A DNA stretch of 64,000 bases from Deltaproteobacteria bacterium (GCA_016203765.1 JACQMB010000145.1:62001-126000); one strand, 5' to 3'. Shown: positions 34,351 to 45,014, counted from the first letter of the stretch. Made by a program: numbers and translations. Notes: generated by a model from the letters alone, not told the origin.

Positions 34351-36674
34351 TTATTCCGCCGCTTCTACCTCGATTTTTGCCGCATCGGAGCGTCCGTGAT
34401 CGTCGACGGCGCGCAGGATGAAATTGCCGGGGTGCATTTTCCAATAGAAGGGCTCCTGACCGGGTGAGGTTCCCAAATATCCTTCATTGATAAACCAATG
34501 AATTCCCCTGACATCCGCGTCGGCAACCGCCATCAAGGAAAGGGTGGTTTCTTTTTTGGAATCGAGCCGGAGTTGATAGACAAGGTTTTTCTTTGGTGAG
34601 GTGATTTTAGGCGGGAGTCCCCGGTCCGTTTGGACGTTCAGCGGGCAAACTTTTTGGTAGGGAGGGGGGATGCGCCTCGGGATGCCTGCGACTTGAAAGA
34701 TCTTCAGCAGATCGGAGGGCCAGAATTCGTAGACTTCTTTTTGGGTCGCGGTAGTTGCTTGGCAGGCCCGCAGTCCCGTATCGGCATCGATTAGAATTTC
34801 CCGGTGAATCTCACAAACTTGAATGGGGGATTTGCCTGGAATGAAAAATGTGGGGAGGGTATGCGGACAAAAAGGGCCGGGAATCTGGCCCGAAACCGAA
34901 CAGACATCGACTTTTTTAATATCGAGCCTGTCGGAAATGAAGGGCTCCGTTAATTTTTTTTCTTCTCCCTTGATCGCATCAATGATTTGAAACATCAGCG
35001 GTGCCGCCGCTTCTCTTCCGAGGAAAGCGGGATTGCTCTTGCCGTCAAAATTTCCCACCCAAACCCCCAGGACATAGGGTCCGAAAATTCCAATCGACCA
35101 GGCATCCCGGAAGGCGTAAGAAGTGCCCGTCTTCCAGGCGACCGGTAGCGGATTGTTGGTCCATTCGGGGCGAAAACCCTCCCCCGGCCTCGGATTTTTT
35201 TTGAGCATATCCAGGATAAGGAAGCCCGCCTCCCGACTGAGAAAACGACCCGTCGTTTTTCCCTCTTCTTCTTCTAATTTTCGCAAAGGCTGAAGATTCC
35301 CCTGATTGGGAAGCATGGCATAAAGCCCGACCAGCTCCTCCATAGTAACTTCAACGCCGCCTAGGACCAGGGCCAATCCGTAGAAATCCTCTTCGCGAAG
35401 CCCGGATATTCCGGTTTTCTTCAAAAAGTCATAAAGACCTGGTTGTGCGAGTTGATTGGCGACATAAATGGCCGGAAGATTGCGGCTGTTGATGAGGGCC
35501 TCCGTCGCCTTTACCGGCCCGGTAAATTTGCCGTCGAAATTTTCGGGACTGTAGTCGCCGAAATGAATTGGGGAATCCTTCAACATCGTCATCGGATGGA
35601 TCACCCCCTGATCGATCCCCAGTGCGTAAATAAAGGGTTTTAGAGCTGATCCAGGGGAGCGCTTGGCCTGTGTTCCGTTCACCTGTCCTTCTATAGCATC
35701 GTTGAAAAAATCGGCGGAACCGAGCATCGCCTTGACCGACATATCCCGGTGGTCAACCAAAAGGGAGGCGGCATTTTGAATGCCGAACGGTTTTTTCTTT
35801 TTGATATAGCGGACCGCCTGTCTCTCCAAAATTTTTTGCAATTTTAGGTCGAGTGTCGTAGTCAAAGTTCCTTCGTCAGGAAATTCCTTTAAGACGGCAT
35901 CGACAAAGTGGGGGGCATGAAAGGGGAGGTTTTTTCTTTGCGAGATGGCAAAGGGAAGATCCAATTGAGATTTTTTCCCGGCATCATCGGGATATTTTTG
36001 AATCCATTGGGCAAAAAGTTCGTTGCGCGCCTCCAAAAGCCTGTTGTTTTTGTCCACCTGGTTTCCCTTTGGAGACCTTCGCAGGGGGCTTTGCGGGATG
36101 ACGGCCAGGGTCAAGGCCTCCGGCAAGGTCAGTTGATCCACGTTTTTATGAAAATAGATGAGACTTGCCGCTTTCGCTCCTTCAATATTGCCCCCATAGG
36201 AAACCAGACTGAAATAGGCGGCTAGAATCTCTTCTTTGGAATAGTGTCGTTCCAATTGAATCGACCTTAGAATCTGTTTAAGTTTCCCAAAAATAGTGTG
36301 AGTGGGGATATCAAAACGAAGCCTGGCCACCTGCATGGTAATGGTGGAGGCGCGCCGGTGCGCCGGCTCCGGGCGAGATACGTTTGCCATGCGGCACGGA
36401 ACAGAGAAAACGGATTGAATCCCGGATGCCCGTAAAAATAGCGGTCCTCTTTTAGTAGGGTGGCCTCTTTCAAATAAGGAGAGATTTCGTTGAGAGAGGT
36501 TTGAAGACGAAATTTGTCATCCGTGGAGAGGGTCAGTCTTAATAATCGGTGATTTTGGTCGTAGATTGCTTTTGAAAAAGAGTAGGGTTTCAAAAGGTCG
36601 GGTCTGGGAACAGCAAAGAGAGCGGCGCCTCCAAGAGCAGCCAATAAAAGCAAGACAAAAAATCTTTGTTTCAT
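34351..36674 (-). pseudogene. pbpC: Penicillin-binding protein 1C, disrupted by a 2-base frameshift
   Basis: Two overlapping frames together encode a full class A PBP of 773 residues. The first (from 36674, MKQRFFVLLLLAALGG) has the membrane anchor and transglycosylase motif EDRYFYGHPGFNPFSLFRAAWQ; the second has STITMQVAR, the transpeptidase SALK, a later SRN and KTGTSYAFRDAW, and the PbpC C-terminal domain. The reading shifts inside GGCGCGCC (36349-36356): removing one GC restores GASTITMQVAR with exactly the family spacing, and the total length then becomes a multiple of three. Otherwise the gene looks intact, so this is either a very recent mutation or a sequencing error. It overlaps the alpha-2-macroglobulin stop by four bases, as in the conserved yfhM-pbpC pair. 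Confidence 0.85.
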
Positions 36675-39600
36675 TCTCTTTCGGTAACTACCATTTGACC
36701 GCCAAGTGTTCTCGCTTTGACACTGCGGTTATACATCGCCTCGCCGAAAGTGGGGGGCACTTGATAGGTGCCTGCGTTGGTGGCGCGGACTCGGTAGACA
36801 TATTCCTGGGTGGAACTGCCCACAAAACCGTAGAGAATCACTCGGTCTCCCCGGATCTCGACATGTTCGGGGATCCAGCCGGTCTCCGAGTTGCGCGAGG
36901 CCTCGATGTCGACTTCAAAACCTCCCGGGAGCAAATCGACGATGGCGATATTCTGGCAACCGCTTTCTTGGATAGAGCGGAATTTAAGATGAACATCGAC
37001 GTTGGCTCCGACTTCTGTCTTGTCGATTTCACTCCCCTCTTCATTGCGGTACTCCCGGTAGACCTCTAGTTTGTCCTTGATCTGATTTTCAGGCAGGTTT
37101 CGGTCAAAACCGGCCTCGGTCATCTGGTAGAAAATGGATTGTTCAGCCTTTCCCTCAAAACGAATTTTTTCAGCCTGCTCGGAAAAGGAAGCGGCGGGAA
37201 ATGTTCCTTCCGGAAGCAAAAGGAGCTTGGATTGGCCGCCGGGCAGAATTTCGCTAACGGAGACCTTGGCCAATTCGGCCTCCGGGACGGCATCCATATA
37301 GGCATCCAGCGCCATAATCGTGTAAGCGGAAGTGATCGTATTATAATGACCCTCCATAAGGGGTTGCAGTATTTGCATGATTTGGCCGCCGGTAAATCTT
37401 TTTAAATTTTCCGGAAAATGGCGGGCCACAATATAAAGATATTGGCTGTTATGATCGAAAGGCTCGCAGGAAGCGTGATGATCGGTTGTGCTGACGGCAG
37501 TGGCGGAAACTTTTGCGATGATGTCTTGAGCCTGGCTCTCTTTTTGCAAGAGTTGATAAGTCGCCGCGACGTAGAGACCGCTCAAATCTTTTTTCCAGGT
37601 TTTTGGATATTCCTTTTCCAGGGATTCGATTAAAACCGTTAACTCGTTTGTGGTGACAATCCCGTTACGGGTTAAGATATAAATGGCGTAGGCTTGATTT
37701 CTGGCTTTTGCAAGGGATGCCGGCACTTGATTCGACAGGTTTTTAAGAAACCCCAATCCTTTTTCCAGCAAACGGATCGGAACGGGGTAGCCCGATTCCT
37801 TGGCCTCGGTCAAAAAGTGGAGAGCATAGACACTTTGGAAATTGTCGACATGGGAATTGGCCGCCCAAAAGCCGAAGGCCCCCTCTTCATTTTGTCTTGC
37901 CTGCAAGATACGGATCGTCCGCCCCAAATTTGCTTCCGCCTTTTCGGGTTCAAAGCCGAAGTCGGGGCGATTGCGAAGCAACAGGGCCGGAACGGCTTGA
38001 CTGACTATTTGCTCAGTACAACCGTAGGGAAATTCCTTTAGAAAATGGATCAATCCGTGCGCCAAACCTAAGGGGACCATTGAGGCGGATGCTTCCAGCT
38101 TTCGATGATGGGGATACATTTCTCGGGTGACGGGGACATCTTTTGTCCCTTTTTTAACAAATCCGGATGTCAGCGTTGTCACATAAGGCGTGGCCGGTCG
38201 GACGCTCAGATCGATTGTATATTGACTTTTTTTATTATCCAGCAACGCGGAGAAGGTAAAGCGGCCAGAGCCCAAAATGTCATTGGCCTTCACCTTAAAA
38301 CGGGCTGTTTTCTCTTTCCCCTCCGGCACGTTGATTTTTTTGTTTGCCTCCTCCAAAATTTGGACATGCTCGGAGGTTGCAAGGGCTAAGGTCACTAGGG
38401 CCGCCTCTCCTGAATTTTTAACATTATTCGTTACGGCAACACTGACCTCGAACGTATCACCAGGGGCCACGAAGGTCGGAACATTGGGGCTCATAATAAG
38501 ATCGCCCCGGATAAAAGATTTTTTCTCGTCGACACCGATAGTCGAGGGGGAGACTGCAACGGCCATTACACGGAGGGTGCCGTTGAAGTGATCGGGAATA
38601 TGGTAAACCAATTCCCTTTCTTTGCTGTCGAGATCAATAATCCCAGACCAAAAGATCGCCGGTTTCAATTTTTTTCTTTTAAAGGGATTCAGGTTAGCGC
38701 CCAAAGCCTCCGCTTCTCCGCCACCGGCTGCCGACAAGAATTGTTCCGAAACAAACTCCGGCAGGATAAGATCCAAAATCTGCGCGGTTGTCATCTCCAA
38801 GGCCCGCTTGCGAAAAAAGTGGTCGAGCGGCTTGGGGGTTTGATACTTGGCCACCTGCAATATCCCTTCATCAACGGCAAAAATAATCGCCTTGGCGGGA
38901 TGGGCCCCTTTATATTTAATGGGGAAGGGTTCTCCCGGCTTGGCCGTGTCGGGTGCGCTGATCTGAATCGGATGGATTCTCCTTGCCCGGCTGACCGTAA
39001 AAGGAGCCACCCCATAGCTCAAGGGACTCATGTAGATCTCTTTGGAATCGAGCGAGCGGACGAAGCTGACATTAATATAGGCATTTCCTTCCAGGTCGTT
39101 CGGCACGCGGATCGTTTGAACGGAGCCGGTGGTTTTGGTTTGAAACCATTTGAAGGCAAAAACACGGTCCCGCTCAATCGTTAGGAGTCCGCTGCCGGTA
39201 TAGGGGGCCTTGATACTGACTTCTATCTCTTCTGCCGGATTAAAGTCGGTCTTGTTGAGTTTGATGGTCAGTTCGGCATGTTTTTCCAGACTGCGGCCCA
39301 GATCAGCCTCGCCCACCACGCTAAACTCGATCCGGTTGAGTTCGGTATCGTTTTCATCACGAACAATCAAGGCAAAATCGCCGGCATCTTTTGTGGGGAG
39401 TTCGTAGAGAAGACCATCCGCGGGAATGGCAAGCGGTTTTTTGGCTCGCCTCGTTTCTTTTCTGACCGATTCGTATTTGTAAACGCCGCTTTCCTGTTTG
39501 GTTAAGACCGAAACGTATTGAAGCTCCACGAAATCAAAAGTGAGTCCGGAGCTTGCGATTTTCGACAAGGCAGGATCGACGGCAACGAGATGCACGCTTC

Positions 39601-42415
39601 TTTCGCTCTCTTTGCGGATATAACGAAGATCCCCGTCCGGCTTGAAGCCGACCAGGAATTCCAGCGGGGAGACCAGAGTAGAGCTTTGAGAAACGACCGA
39701 TCTGCCGCCGGCGGCTTCATAGCCTTCGGCGGTAAAGGTGAGATGATAGGCTGCCTTGCCAAAACGTTTCAAATCGAGATCAAATTCACACTCTCCCTCT
39801 TCATTGGTCGTTTGATCTTTAAGGCGCTCGCTGATCTTGTTTTCTTCTTTAAAGGGATCGGTAAAAATATAATCGCGGTATTCTTGAAACTCAAAGGCCA
39901 TTTGGGGCCGAAGCAAGATGTATCCGGCAACGCGCCGGTTGGCCGCGGGTGTGCCGAAGAGATTTTTTAGTGTGACCCGGCCTTTCAAATTTTCGGGCAA
40001 AACCCAGCCTTTCTCTCTTTCTAAAGAAAGGGCGGAGGTGATTTTCATTCGGTCCGGAAGAAATTCTTCCACTCTGACGGACGTTTCTCCAAGCCAGCTG
40101 CGCTTATCGTCGTCTTTGACCACATAGGCATCGACCCGGTAAATACCCGTGGGGGAGGTCTCCTCGGTTTGATAGGCAATCTCTTCAAAGGCCTGGCCTG
40201 ATAGGAAAATCTTTTCCCTTTGTACCTCCAGACCCCGGGCGTCGCTGACGACGATTTCCAATGGAATATCGGCAAGCTTTTTGCTCCAGTCGGAGGTTTT
40301 GACGATGATGCCGATATGAAAAGTTTCACCCGGCCGGTAGATGCCCCGGTCCGAAAAAAGAAAGGCATCAAGGCGTTCTTTCCCGTAGGATGAGGTGCCG
40401 ATGCCGCCAATATCGAAGCGGGAGAAGTTCAAGTCCCGGTCGCGCCGGTCGTAGGTTAAAAAGGAAAGGTCCTTTCCCTTGCGGACGACATAAACCGTCG
40501 GCTCTTTGTCACGCTTGAAATCCTTGAGCGAGGGAATGAGGGCGTGTCCTTGATCGTCCGTCTTTTTGGTTGCAATCGGCAGGCCGTTTTTGCCGAGGAC
40601 TTCGACGGTTGCTCCCGTGACCGGGCGCCCCTGATCGATGGATTGAACAAAAACATCGTGGGTGCCGTGAGGGGAATCCTTGACCAGAAGACCGAGGTCG
40701 GTCACCAGGATAAAACGGTGGTCTTGGGAACCGATGAATTTCTTTTCTTCGGGGCGGTAACCGGAAACGGTAACGAAAAAGAGGCCGTGGTCAGAGGCGC
40801 CTTTGAGATAATCGGTGAAATCAAAGGCGCTGTATTGGGGTTTTTTCGACGCGGAGTCGGCCAGTTCGCGTATTTCGGTATAGCGCTCCGTAATATTGTC
40901 GCGGTCGAATTTGTAATAGTGAAAGTCGGGGTGATCAAAATTCCCGGCGGTTTGACTTACCAGATGATTGACCTGATTTGGCAAGACCCTGCCGATTTCG
41001 AAATGGAGAGCGGGCACGCCGCGGGAGACGACCGTGATCGTCCTCTTGCCGGCCAGACTCAACACCGCCCCCTCATGCAGGATTTTGGCCTCCTTGGGAA
41101 GCGGCGGAACTTTCAAAATTTTGTCATGTTCCTTGGCCAGGATGTAGCCGCCATGGGATGAAATACCCTTTTTAAGTTTGAGATAAAGATAACGGTCTTC
41201 TTCGGCCTCAAATTTAAAACTGTGAAGAGTGGAATATTCTTTGTCGGTGGGGATTGCCTCCAGTTTTAAAGGTGCGGCCGCATCCAAAACTTCGGGGCCT
41301 ACTTCCGATGGGCTTTGCCAGCGATAATTTTTCTCAACCTCTCCTCCTTCCAGCAGGGGAGGACGATCCAAGGGCAAAAGATAGGCTTCCAAATTTTTTT
41401 GAAAATCCTGAGACAAAACCCCGTCCGTCATCTCAAAAACCAAAACCTGTTCAGCCTCCAACAGTTTGTTGTAGGCGTGGGTCAGCGAGGCCTTCTCAAG
41501 CCTAAAAAAATTGTAAACACCTGGAATTCCCACTTGGAAAGCAATTTCTTCTTTTGTTGGCGGGCCGCCTTTGGCTGAGCGAATCCCTTTTTGAACAGTC
41601 ACGATCATCTCTGCATCTTGCAACGGGATTGTGACGGTATTGGTATGAATGTAAGCCTCGCTTTTGAATTCATTGTAGGTGACGCGATAACCGAAATCCT
41701 TTTTCTTCTTCTCCTCTTTCATTTGAACCTGGATACGTTTCTCCAGACTGGCCGGATCGACCGGATGGCTAAAGCGGAGGGTTGCGAGGATCTTTTTGTT
41801 TTTGGGATCTCTCGGGTCTTGATAAAATTCCTTCTTGGCGAGTTCGGTCTGAAATGAAGCCGATTGGAAGCGGTGCTCATATTTTTTAAGAAGGATGTGT
41901 TCGGGAAAAAGGGTTTTCGCGAAGGCGACATCAAATTCCTGGCCCACCGGCCAATCTTCTTTGGGAGTAAAAACGAGTTGCCGGTCGGATTCCCATTTCC
42001 AGGTCCCTTCTAATCCCGGTGAGAGTTGAATGCCTTGTGATATCTCTTGTCCGACCTGTTTTAGTTGGGCCACCGAGTTGTTAAAAATAATCCTGGCCGG
42101 ATAGGGCTTGGCATCTTTTTCCATCGGCGTTGCGGAAGGGTTGTTTACATAAAAGGTGTATCGGACCGGCTTGGGAAGGATTTTATACCAAATAATCCCC
42201 CCGCTACCGCAGGCAATCAGCAACACCGAGAGCATGTGAAATGTCCAAAACCTGCGCGGGTGATGGTGTTTTAGGGAGGTATAACGTGCAACCATCCGGG
42301 AACAGGGTTGCTTGATGCCGGTTTTAATGGAGACGAGCCATTTTGGAGGCATCCAGGAAACCTCACCAAAGACGGCCTTGAAAATTTTGAGGCCCTGTTT
42401 TTGATCAGATGCCAT
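36671..42415 (-). CDS. Bacterial alpha-2-macroglobulin with thioester
   Basis: A 1914-residue envelope protein of the YfhM/ECAM family (E. coli homologue about 1650 residues). It contains macroglobulin-like MG domains, the bait/thioester region with FPYGCTEQIVSQAVPALLL (Cys-Gln thioester), and a C-terminal receptor-like domain. The N-terminus has a hydrophobic segment FHMLSVLLIACGSGG; LIAC looks like a lipobox, which would be well placed if translation began at Met41 (42295). It traps foreign proteases in the periplasm and is coupled to pbpC, which would repair peptidoglycan. The bait region sequence differs widely between species. Confidence 0.92.
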   Translation of the reverse strand: MASDQKQGLKIFKAVFGEVSWMPPKWLVSIKTGIKQPCSRMVARYTSLKHHHPRRFWTFHMLSVLLIACGSGGIIWYKILPKPVRYTFYVNNPSATPMEKDAKPYPARIIFNNSVAQLKQVGQEISQGIQLSPGLEGTWKWESDRQLVFTPKEDWPVGQEFDVAFAKTLFPEHILLKKYEHRFQSASFQTELAKKEFYQDPRDPKNKKILATLRFSHPVDPASLEKRIQVQMKEEKKKKDFGYRVTYNEFKSEAYIHTNTVTIPLQDAEMIVTVQKGIRSAKGGPPTKEEIAFQVGIPGVYNFFRLEKASLTHAYNKLLEAEQVLVFEMTDGVLSQDFQKNLEAYLLPLDRPPLLEGGEVEKNYRWQSPSEVGPEVLDAAAPLKLEAIPTDKEYSTLHSFKFEAEEDRYLYLKLKKGISSHGGYILAKEHDKILKVPPLPKEAKILHEGAVLSLAGKRTITVVSRGVPALHFEIGRVLPNQVNHLVSQTAGNFDHPDFHYYKFDRDNITERYTEIRELADSASKKPQYSAFDFTDYLKGASDHGLFFVTVSGYRPEEKKFIGSQDHRFILVTDLGLLVKDSPHGTHDVFVQSIDQGRPVTGATVEVLGKNGLPIATKKTDDQGHALIPSLKDFKRDKEPTVYVVRKGKDLSFLTYDRRDRDLNFSRFDIGGIGTSSYGKERLDAFLFSDRGIYRPGETFHIGIIVKTSDWSKKLADIPLEIVVSDARGLEVQREKIFLSGQAFEEIAYQTEETSPTGIYRVDAYVVKDDDKRSWLGETSVRVEEFLPDRMKITSALSLEREKGWVLPENLKGRVTLKNLFGTPAANRRVAGYILLRPQMAFEFQEYRDYIFTDPFKEENKISERLKDQTTNEEGECEFDLDLKRFGKAAYHLTFTAEGYEAAGGRSVVSQSSTLVSPLEFLVGFKPDGDLRYIRKESERSVHLVAVDPALSKIASSGLTFDFVELQYVSVLTKQESGVYKYESVRKETRRAKKPLAIPADGLLYELPTKDAGDFALIVRDENDTELNRIEFSVVGEADLGRSLEKHAELTIKLNKTDFNPAEEIEVSIKAPYTGSGLLTIERDRVFAFKWFQTKTTGSVQTIRVPNDLEGNAYINVSFVRSLDSKEIYMSPLSYGVAPFTVSRARRIHPIQISAPDTAKPGEPFPIKYKGAHPAKAIIFAVDEGILQVAKYQTPKPLDHFFRKRALEMTTAQILDLILPEFVSEQFLSAAGGGEAEALGANLNPFKRKKLKPAIFWSGIIDLDSKERELVYHIPDHFNGTLRVMAVAVSPSTIGVDEKKSFIRGDLIMSPNVPTFVAPGDTFEVSVAVTNNVKNSGEAALVTLALATSEHVQILEEANKKINVPEGKEKTARFKVKANDILGSGRFTFSALLDNKKSQYTIDLSVRPATPYVTTLTSGFVKKGTKDVPVTREMYPHHRKLEASASMVPLGLAHGLIHFLKEFPYGCTEQIVSQAVPALLLRNRPDFGFEPEKAEANLGRTIRILQARQNEEGAFGFWAANSHVDNFQSVYALHFLTEAKESGYPVPIRLLEKGLGFLKNLSNQVPASLAKARNQAYAIYILTRNGIVTTNELTVLIESLEKEYPKTWKKDLSGLYVAATYQLLQKESQAQDIIAKVSATAVSTTDHHASCEPFDHNSQYLYIVARHFPENLKRFTGGQIMQILQPLMEGHYNTITSAYTIMALDAYMDAVPEAELAKVSVSEILPGGQSKLLLLPEGTFPAASFSEQAEKIRFEGKAEQSIFYQMTEAGFDRNLPENQIKDKLEVYREYRNEEGSEIDKTEVGANVDVHLKFRSIQESGCQNIAIVDLLPGGFEVDIEASRNSETGWIPEHVEIRGDRVILYGFVGSSTQEYVYRVRATNAGTYQVPPTFGEAMYNRSVKARTLGGQMVVTERE

Positions 42416-42492
42416 AAGAAACAGAAGTGCGGTTTGGCCCTCTTTTTATGCAATAAAATTCCCCTTGGCAACCAGAGAATTTGGATTGTAAC

Positions 42493-42526
42493 TTAAACGG
42501 GCTTTTTACTATGACATCCCGGTTGC
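42493..42526 (-). repeat. 34-bp upstream element, copy 2
   Basis: Minus-strand copy of the element at 34308-34341, with the shared core CATAGTAAAAA, one base, CCCGTTTAAG and an AACCGG left arm. It lies 77 bases ahead of the alpha-2-macroglobulin start. Confidence 0.6.
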
Positions 42527-42650
42527 TATGTTTGAGTAACCGCGGATTTTAGAAAGACAATGTCTTCGTCGTGTCGTTCGACTTTGTCAGCGACACCATT
42601 CAATTTTTGTTTGATTTCCTTTACGTCGGTTTCAATGATCTCAACTGACC
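42526..42650 (-). pseudogene. 3' remnant of a coiled-coil protein gene
   Basis: On the minus strand a frame overlapping the end of the DUF3298-like gene reads EIIETDVKEIKQKLNGVADK and on to LKSAVTQT and a stop at 42526. The heptad pattern is typical of the tail of small coiled-coil proteins. No start or upstream part exists. It appears to be a fragment joined to the neighbouring gene's end by recombination. Confidence 0.4.
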
Positions 42651-43346
42651 TTCCCCCGATTTATACTTAATGATACACGCGAGGGTAGAGCCCTCCTTCA
42701 CGAAGCTCTTCACATCGGCGAAAAAAATATCGGTGTCGTACTCGCAGGCGCGGGCCACGTGCGCGTAGTCCTGGCTAGCTACGAGCTTGCCTTCCTTCAC
42801 TTCGAACTTGAGGTCGTTGTCGAGGAGTTGCTCATCGGTGTAGTAATCCTTGCATCCCTCCATATCAGGTGGAATATTGGCGAGCATCTTTTCCACAACC
42901 AAATGCTTGAAGACTTTCAGGTCACGAACCTGATCTTCAATGGCCACTTTTTCACCGCTGCGCAGGTCATAGAACGAAGTCCTAATGCCGGCATCCGGGT
43001 AAGGACCGCCACAATAGAAGTCGTAGCTACTAGTGATGGCCAGGGCTTCCTGATTGGCGAAGGTCACCTTGGGGGCGAGGTTCGATTCCATGTTCTTGCG
43101 TCGCTTGGGATCGGCGTCACAGATGTACCTCTTGGCTTCTTTCAACAGCGAGGTGTTCAGCTTATTGCGAATCGCGCGGTTGGTGAGTTTGCGGGTGAGC
43201 TGTACGTACTGAATGCTAAATTTTCCGCGATTATCGTTTCCGCGAATCCGCTTGATTACGGTGAGTCCGGGTTGGATCTCTGCATGAGCCACGAGACCCG
43301 AGCCGAGAGCGCTAAGTGAGAGGGTGAGCAAAAAGACTTTCTTCAT
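42621..43346 (-). CDS. Secreted protein with DUF3298-like region
   Basis: A 241-residue exported protein. Residues 1-22 form a signal peptide (KKVFLLTLSLSALGSGLVAHA). The middle segment CGGPYPDAGIRTSFYDLRSG, then EKVAIEDQV, resembles the DUF3298/RsiV-type fold found in exported proteins. Three or more Cys residues suggest disulfides. Function unknown. Its 3' end overlaps a coiled-coil gene remnant and its upstream region carries a REP-like hairpin. Confidence 0.6.
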   Translation of the reverse strand: MKKVFLLTLSLSALGSGLVAHAEIQPGLTVIKRIRGNDNRGKFSIQYVQLTRKLTNRAIRNKLNTSLLKEAKRYICDADPKRRKNMESNLAPKVTFANQEALAITSSYDFYCGGPYPDAGIRTSFYDLRSGEKVAIEDQVRDLKVFKHLVVEKMLANIPPDMEGCKDYYTDEQLLDNDLKFEVKEGKLVASQDYAHVARACEYDTDIFFADVKSFVKEGSTLACIIKYKSGEGQLRSLKPT

Positions 43347-43400
43347 AATTTCATCAATCGACTTGACCCCTTATACAAATTCGGGGGACAAAATTCGGAG

Positions 43401-43444
43401 GACACGATACTTAATTCCTCATAGGCCGAAATAAGTATCGTGTC
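43401..43444. repeat. REP-like inverted repeat, element B
   Basis: Left arm GACACGATACTTA (43401-43413) and right arm TAAGTATCGTGTC (43432-43444) form a perfect 13-bp stem with an 18-base loop, followed by CCC. The full 52-base element recurs nearly unchanged at 44957-45008. This is the pattern of REP elements mobilised by RAYT transposases, but no such gene is in the window. Confidence 0.85.
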
Positions 43445-43500
43445 CCCTGATATCCACTATAGTTCGCCGCCTTGCATCCCCGCTTGCATTAAAGCACTTG

Positions 43501-44109
43501 CTACTTGCCGTTTTTTATTTTTTTGTCTCGTAAATATTTGTCAATGTTCGCAATAACTTTGTATCCTCTGTCATAGTCGAAAATACAACTGTCCTTTTGT
43601 AAGCTGTTTCCTTTTTGGTCAATTAATTTATATTCTTTGCCAATTATCTTGAGGTCAGTGTCGTAGTACTCCGTTTTTGTCTCGTATGCAACATCGTCAG
43701 TGCAAATGCTGTTAAAAAAAATTGTCTGGCGTTCAAAAGCAAAAGTTTTTCCGTCTTTGTCAAAGTAATGAGAAAAGGTTATGTCCCAGTCCCCGCTTTC
43801 ACTGTAAGGCATTTCTCTAGCAACAATAAGTTTTCCGTTGTTGCCTTTAAATAAGTTGTAAGTAGTTTCAATACTGTCTGGCCACTTTTCATTTTCTATT
43901 TGCACTAAATCATTCTTGTCAGCCAATTTTACAAAGACAATTATTTTATTTCTGTTGTTGTTGAAAAGGGTATCTACTTCTGCTTTCCGATGTTTAAGTT
44001 GCCCAATGTCTGTTTTGGAAATAAGTTGCAAAGTGTGCGTCTCAGAATTGCTAAAACTGCACAAAATCAACAGTCCGAAAAAAGTTGTCAGTATGTAAAA
44101 GTGTCTCAT
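43501..44109 (-). CDS. AT-rich secreted hypothetical protein
   Basis: A 202-residue exported protein (signal peptide about 1-21, FYILTTFFGLLILCSFSNS). The sequence is rich in Asn, Lys, Asp and Tyr, and the gene is much more AT-rich than the envelope genes before it, which suggests transfer from an AT-rich donor such as a Bacteroidota. No domain is recognised. It lies between two REP-like elements. Confidence 0.6.
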   Translation of the reverse strand: MRHFYILTTFFGLLILCSFSNSETHTLQLISKTDIGQLKHRKAEVDTLFNNNRNKIIVFVKLADKNDLVQIENEKWPDSIETTYNLFKGNNGKLIVAREMPYSESGDWDITFSHYFDKDGKTFAFERQTIFFNSICTDDVAYETKTEYYDTDLKIIGKEYKLIDQKGNSLQKDSCIFDYDRGYKVIANIDKYLRDKKIKNGK

Positions 44110-44169
44110 TTTAAAATGGCAAGTAACTGACCAGCCCCCGATATCGCGAAAGTGGCGATTCTCTTATAT

Positions 44170-44934
44170 TCAATCCGTCACCTGATAGATCAGAAGGACT
44201 ATATTTTTCGGAAGAAACTCTTTTCTGAAATGGTCATAATAATGCTCACATATACCCCGCCACCAAGGAGCATCGGCTCCCTCAGGTTGCAAAATCTTTT
44301 GATCGCTCAAGTATTTCTTAAATAAGGTTTGGAGTTTCTGAGGGGTATCCCATTGAGAGTTATAGCTAGCTAAACTGATATGCCCACATGTGGAATAGTT
44401 TTCATCGACGAAAAGCGCAATAGCCGGTTTTTGGAGTAATGTCAGTTCTTTTTTATTCAAAACAACTACGGGAGCAACGCCAATCACCTGACAACTGACA
44501 ATATGGGCCTTTTTAACTGTGGCCAGATTTACTTTGATTCTTTCCGACTCTAATGTTGCAGTGAACGAAGTTCTTTTCTCAAGGAGATAATCGGCCCCAT
44601 CACAGCAAATTTTATCCCGCTTTTCGGGAATGTAAGCAATAGAATAGATTTTCTGGAAAAGGGCCACTTCCTCGTCTGCGCCCTTTTTTATGAATCTCTT
44701 TAAAAAGGCCTCGTCGTTCAGAACAACTTTTTCAAAATTGTCACCTCTAACAACATACTGATTCCCTTTCTTAACGCAGCCACCATAACCACTGCTCTCT
44801 AAAAAGCCGGAAGTTGTTCTTCCATTCTTCATTTCCAAATCCGTTTTGATAATAAACGTTTCGGGAATATCCGCATAACACAAGGAAATCATGCCAAGCT
44901 GGGATAAAAACAATAAGAAAGCCAGTTTTTTCAT
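44170..44934 (-). CDS. Secreted hypothetical protein
   Basis: A 254-residue exported protein with signal peptide KKLAFLLFLSQLGMISLCYA. Five or more Cys residues (GGCVKKG, DKICCDGADY, VSCQ, STCGH, GICEH) suggest disulfide bonds. An upstream ATG or alternative in the frame would begin inside the REP-like element, so the start was placed at 44934. No family is recognised. The gene lies in the AT-rich accessory stretch. Confidence 0.55.
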   Translation of the reverse strand: MKKLAFLLFLSQLGMISLCYADIPETFIIKTDLEMKNGRTTSGFLESSGYGGCVKKGNQYVVRGDNFEKVVLNDEAFLKRFIKKGADEEVALFQKIYSIAYIPEKRDKICCDGADYLLEKRTSFTATLESERIKVNLATVKKAHIVSCQVIGVAPVVVLNKKELTLLQKPAIALFVDENYSTCGHISLASYNSQWDTPQKLQTLFKKYLSDQKILQPEGADAPWWRGICEHYYDHFRKEFLPKNIVLLIYQVTD

Positions 44935-44957
44935 CATTTGAAATCGGGGGCAATAGA

Positions 44958-45005
44958 GGGACACGATACTTAATTCCTCATAGGCCGAAATAAATATCGT
45001 GTCCC
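44958..45005. repeat. REP-like inverted repeat, element C1
   Basis: Almost identical to element B over 52 bases (one base differs in the right arm). GGGACACGATA (44958-44968) pairs with TATCGTGTCCC (44995-45005). Confidence 0.85.
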
Positions 45006-45014
45006 CTGATTTCG

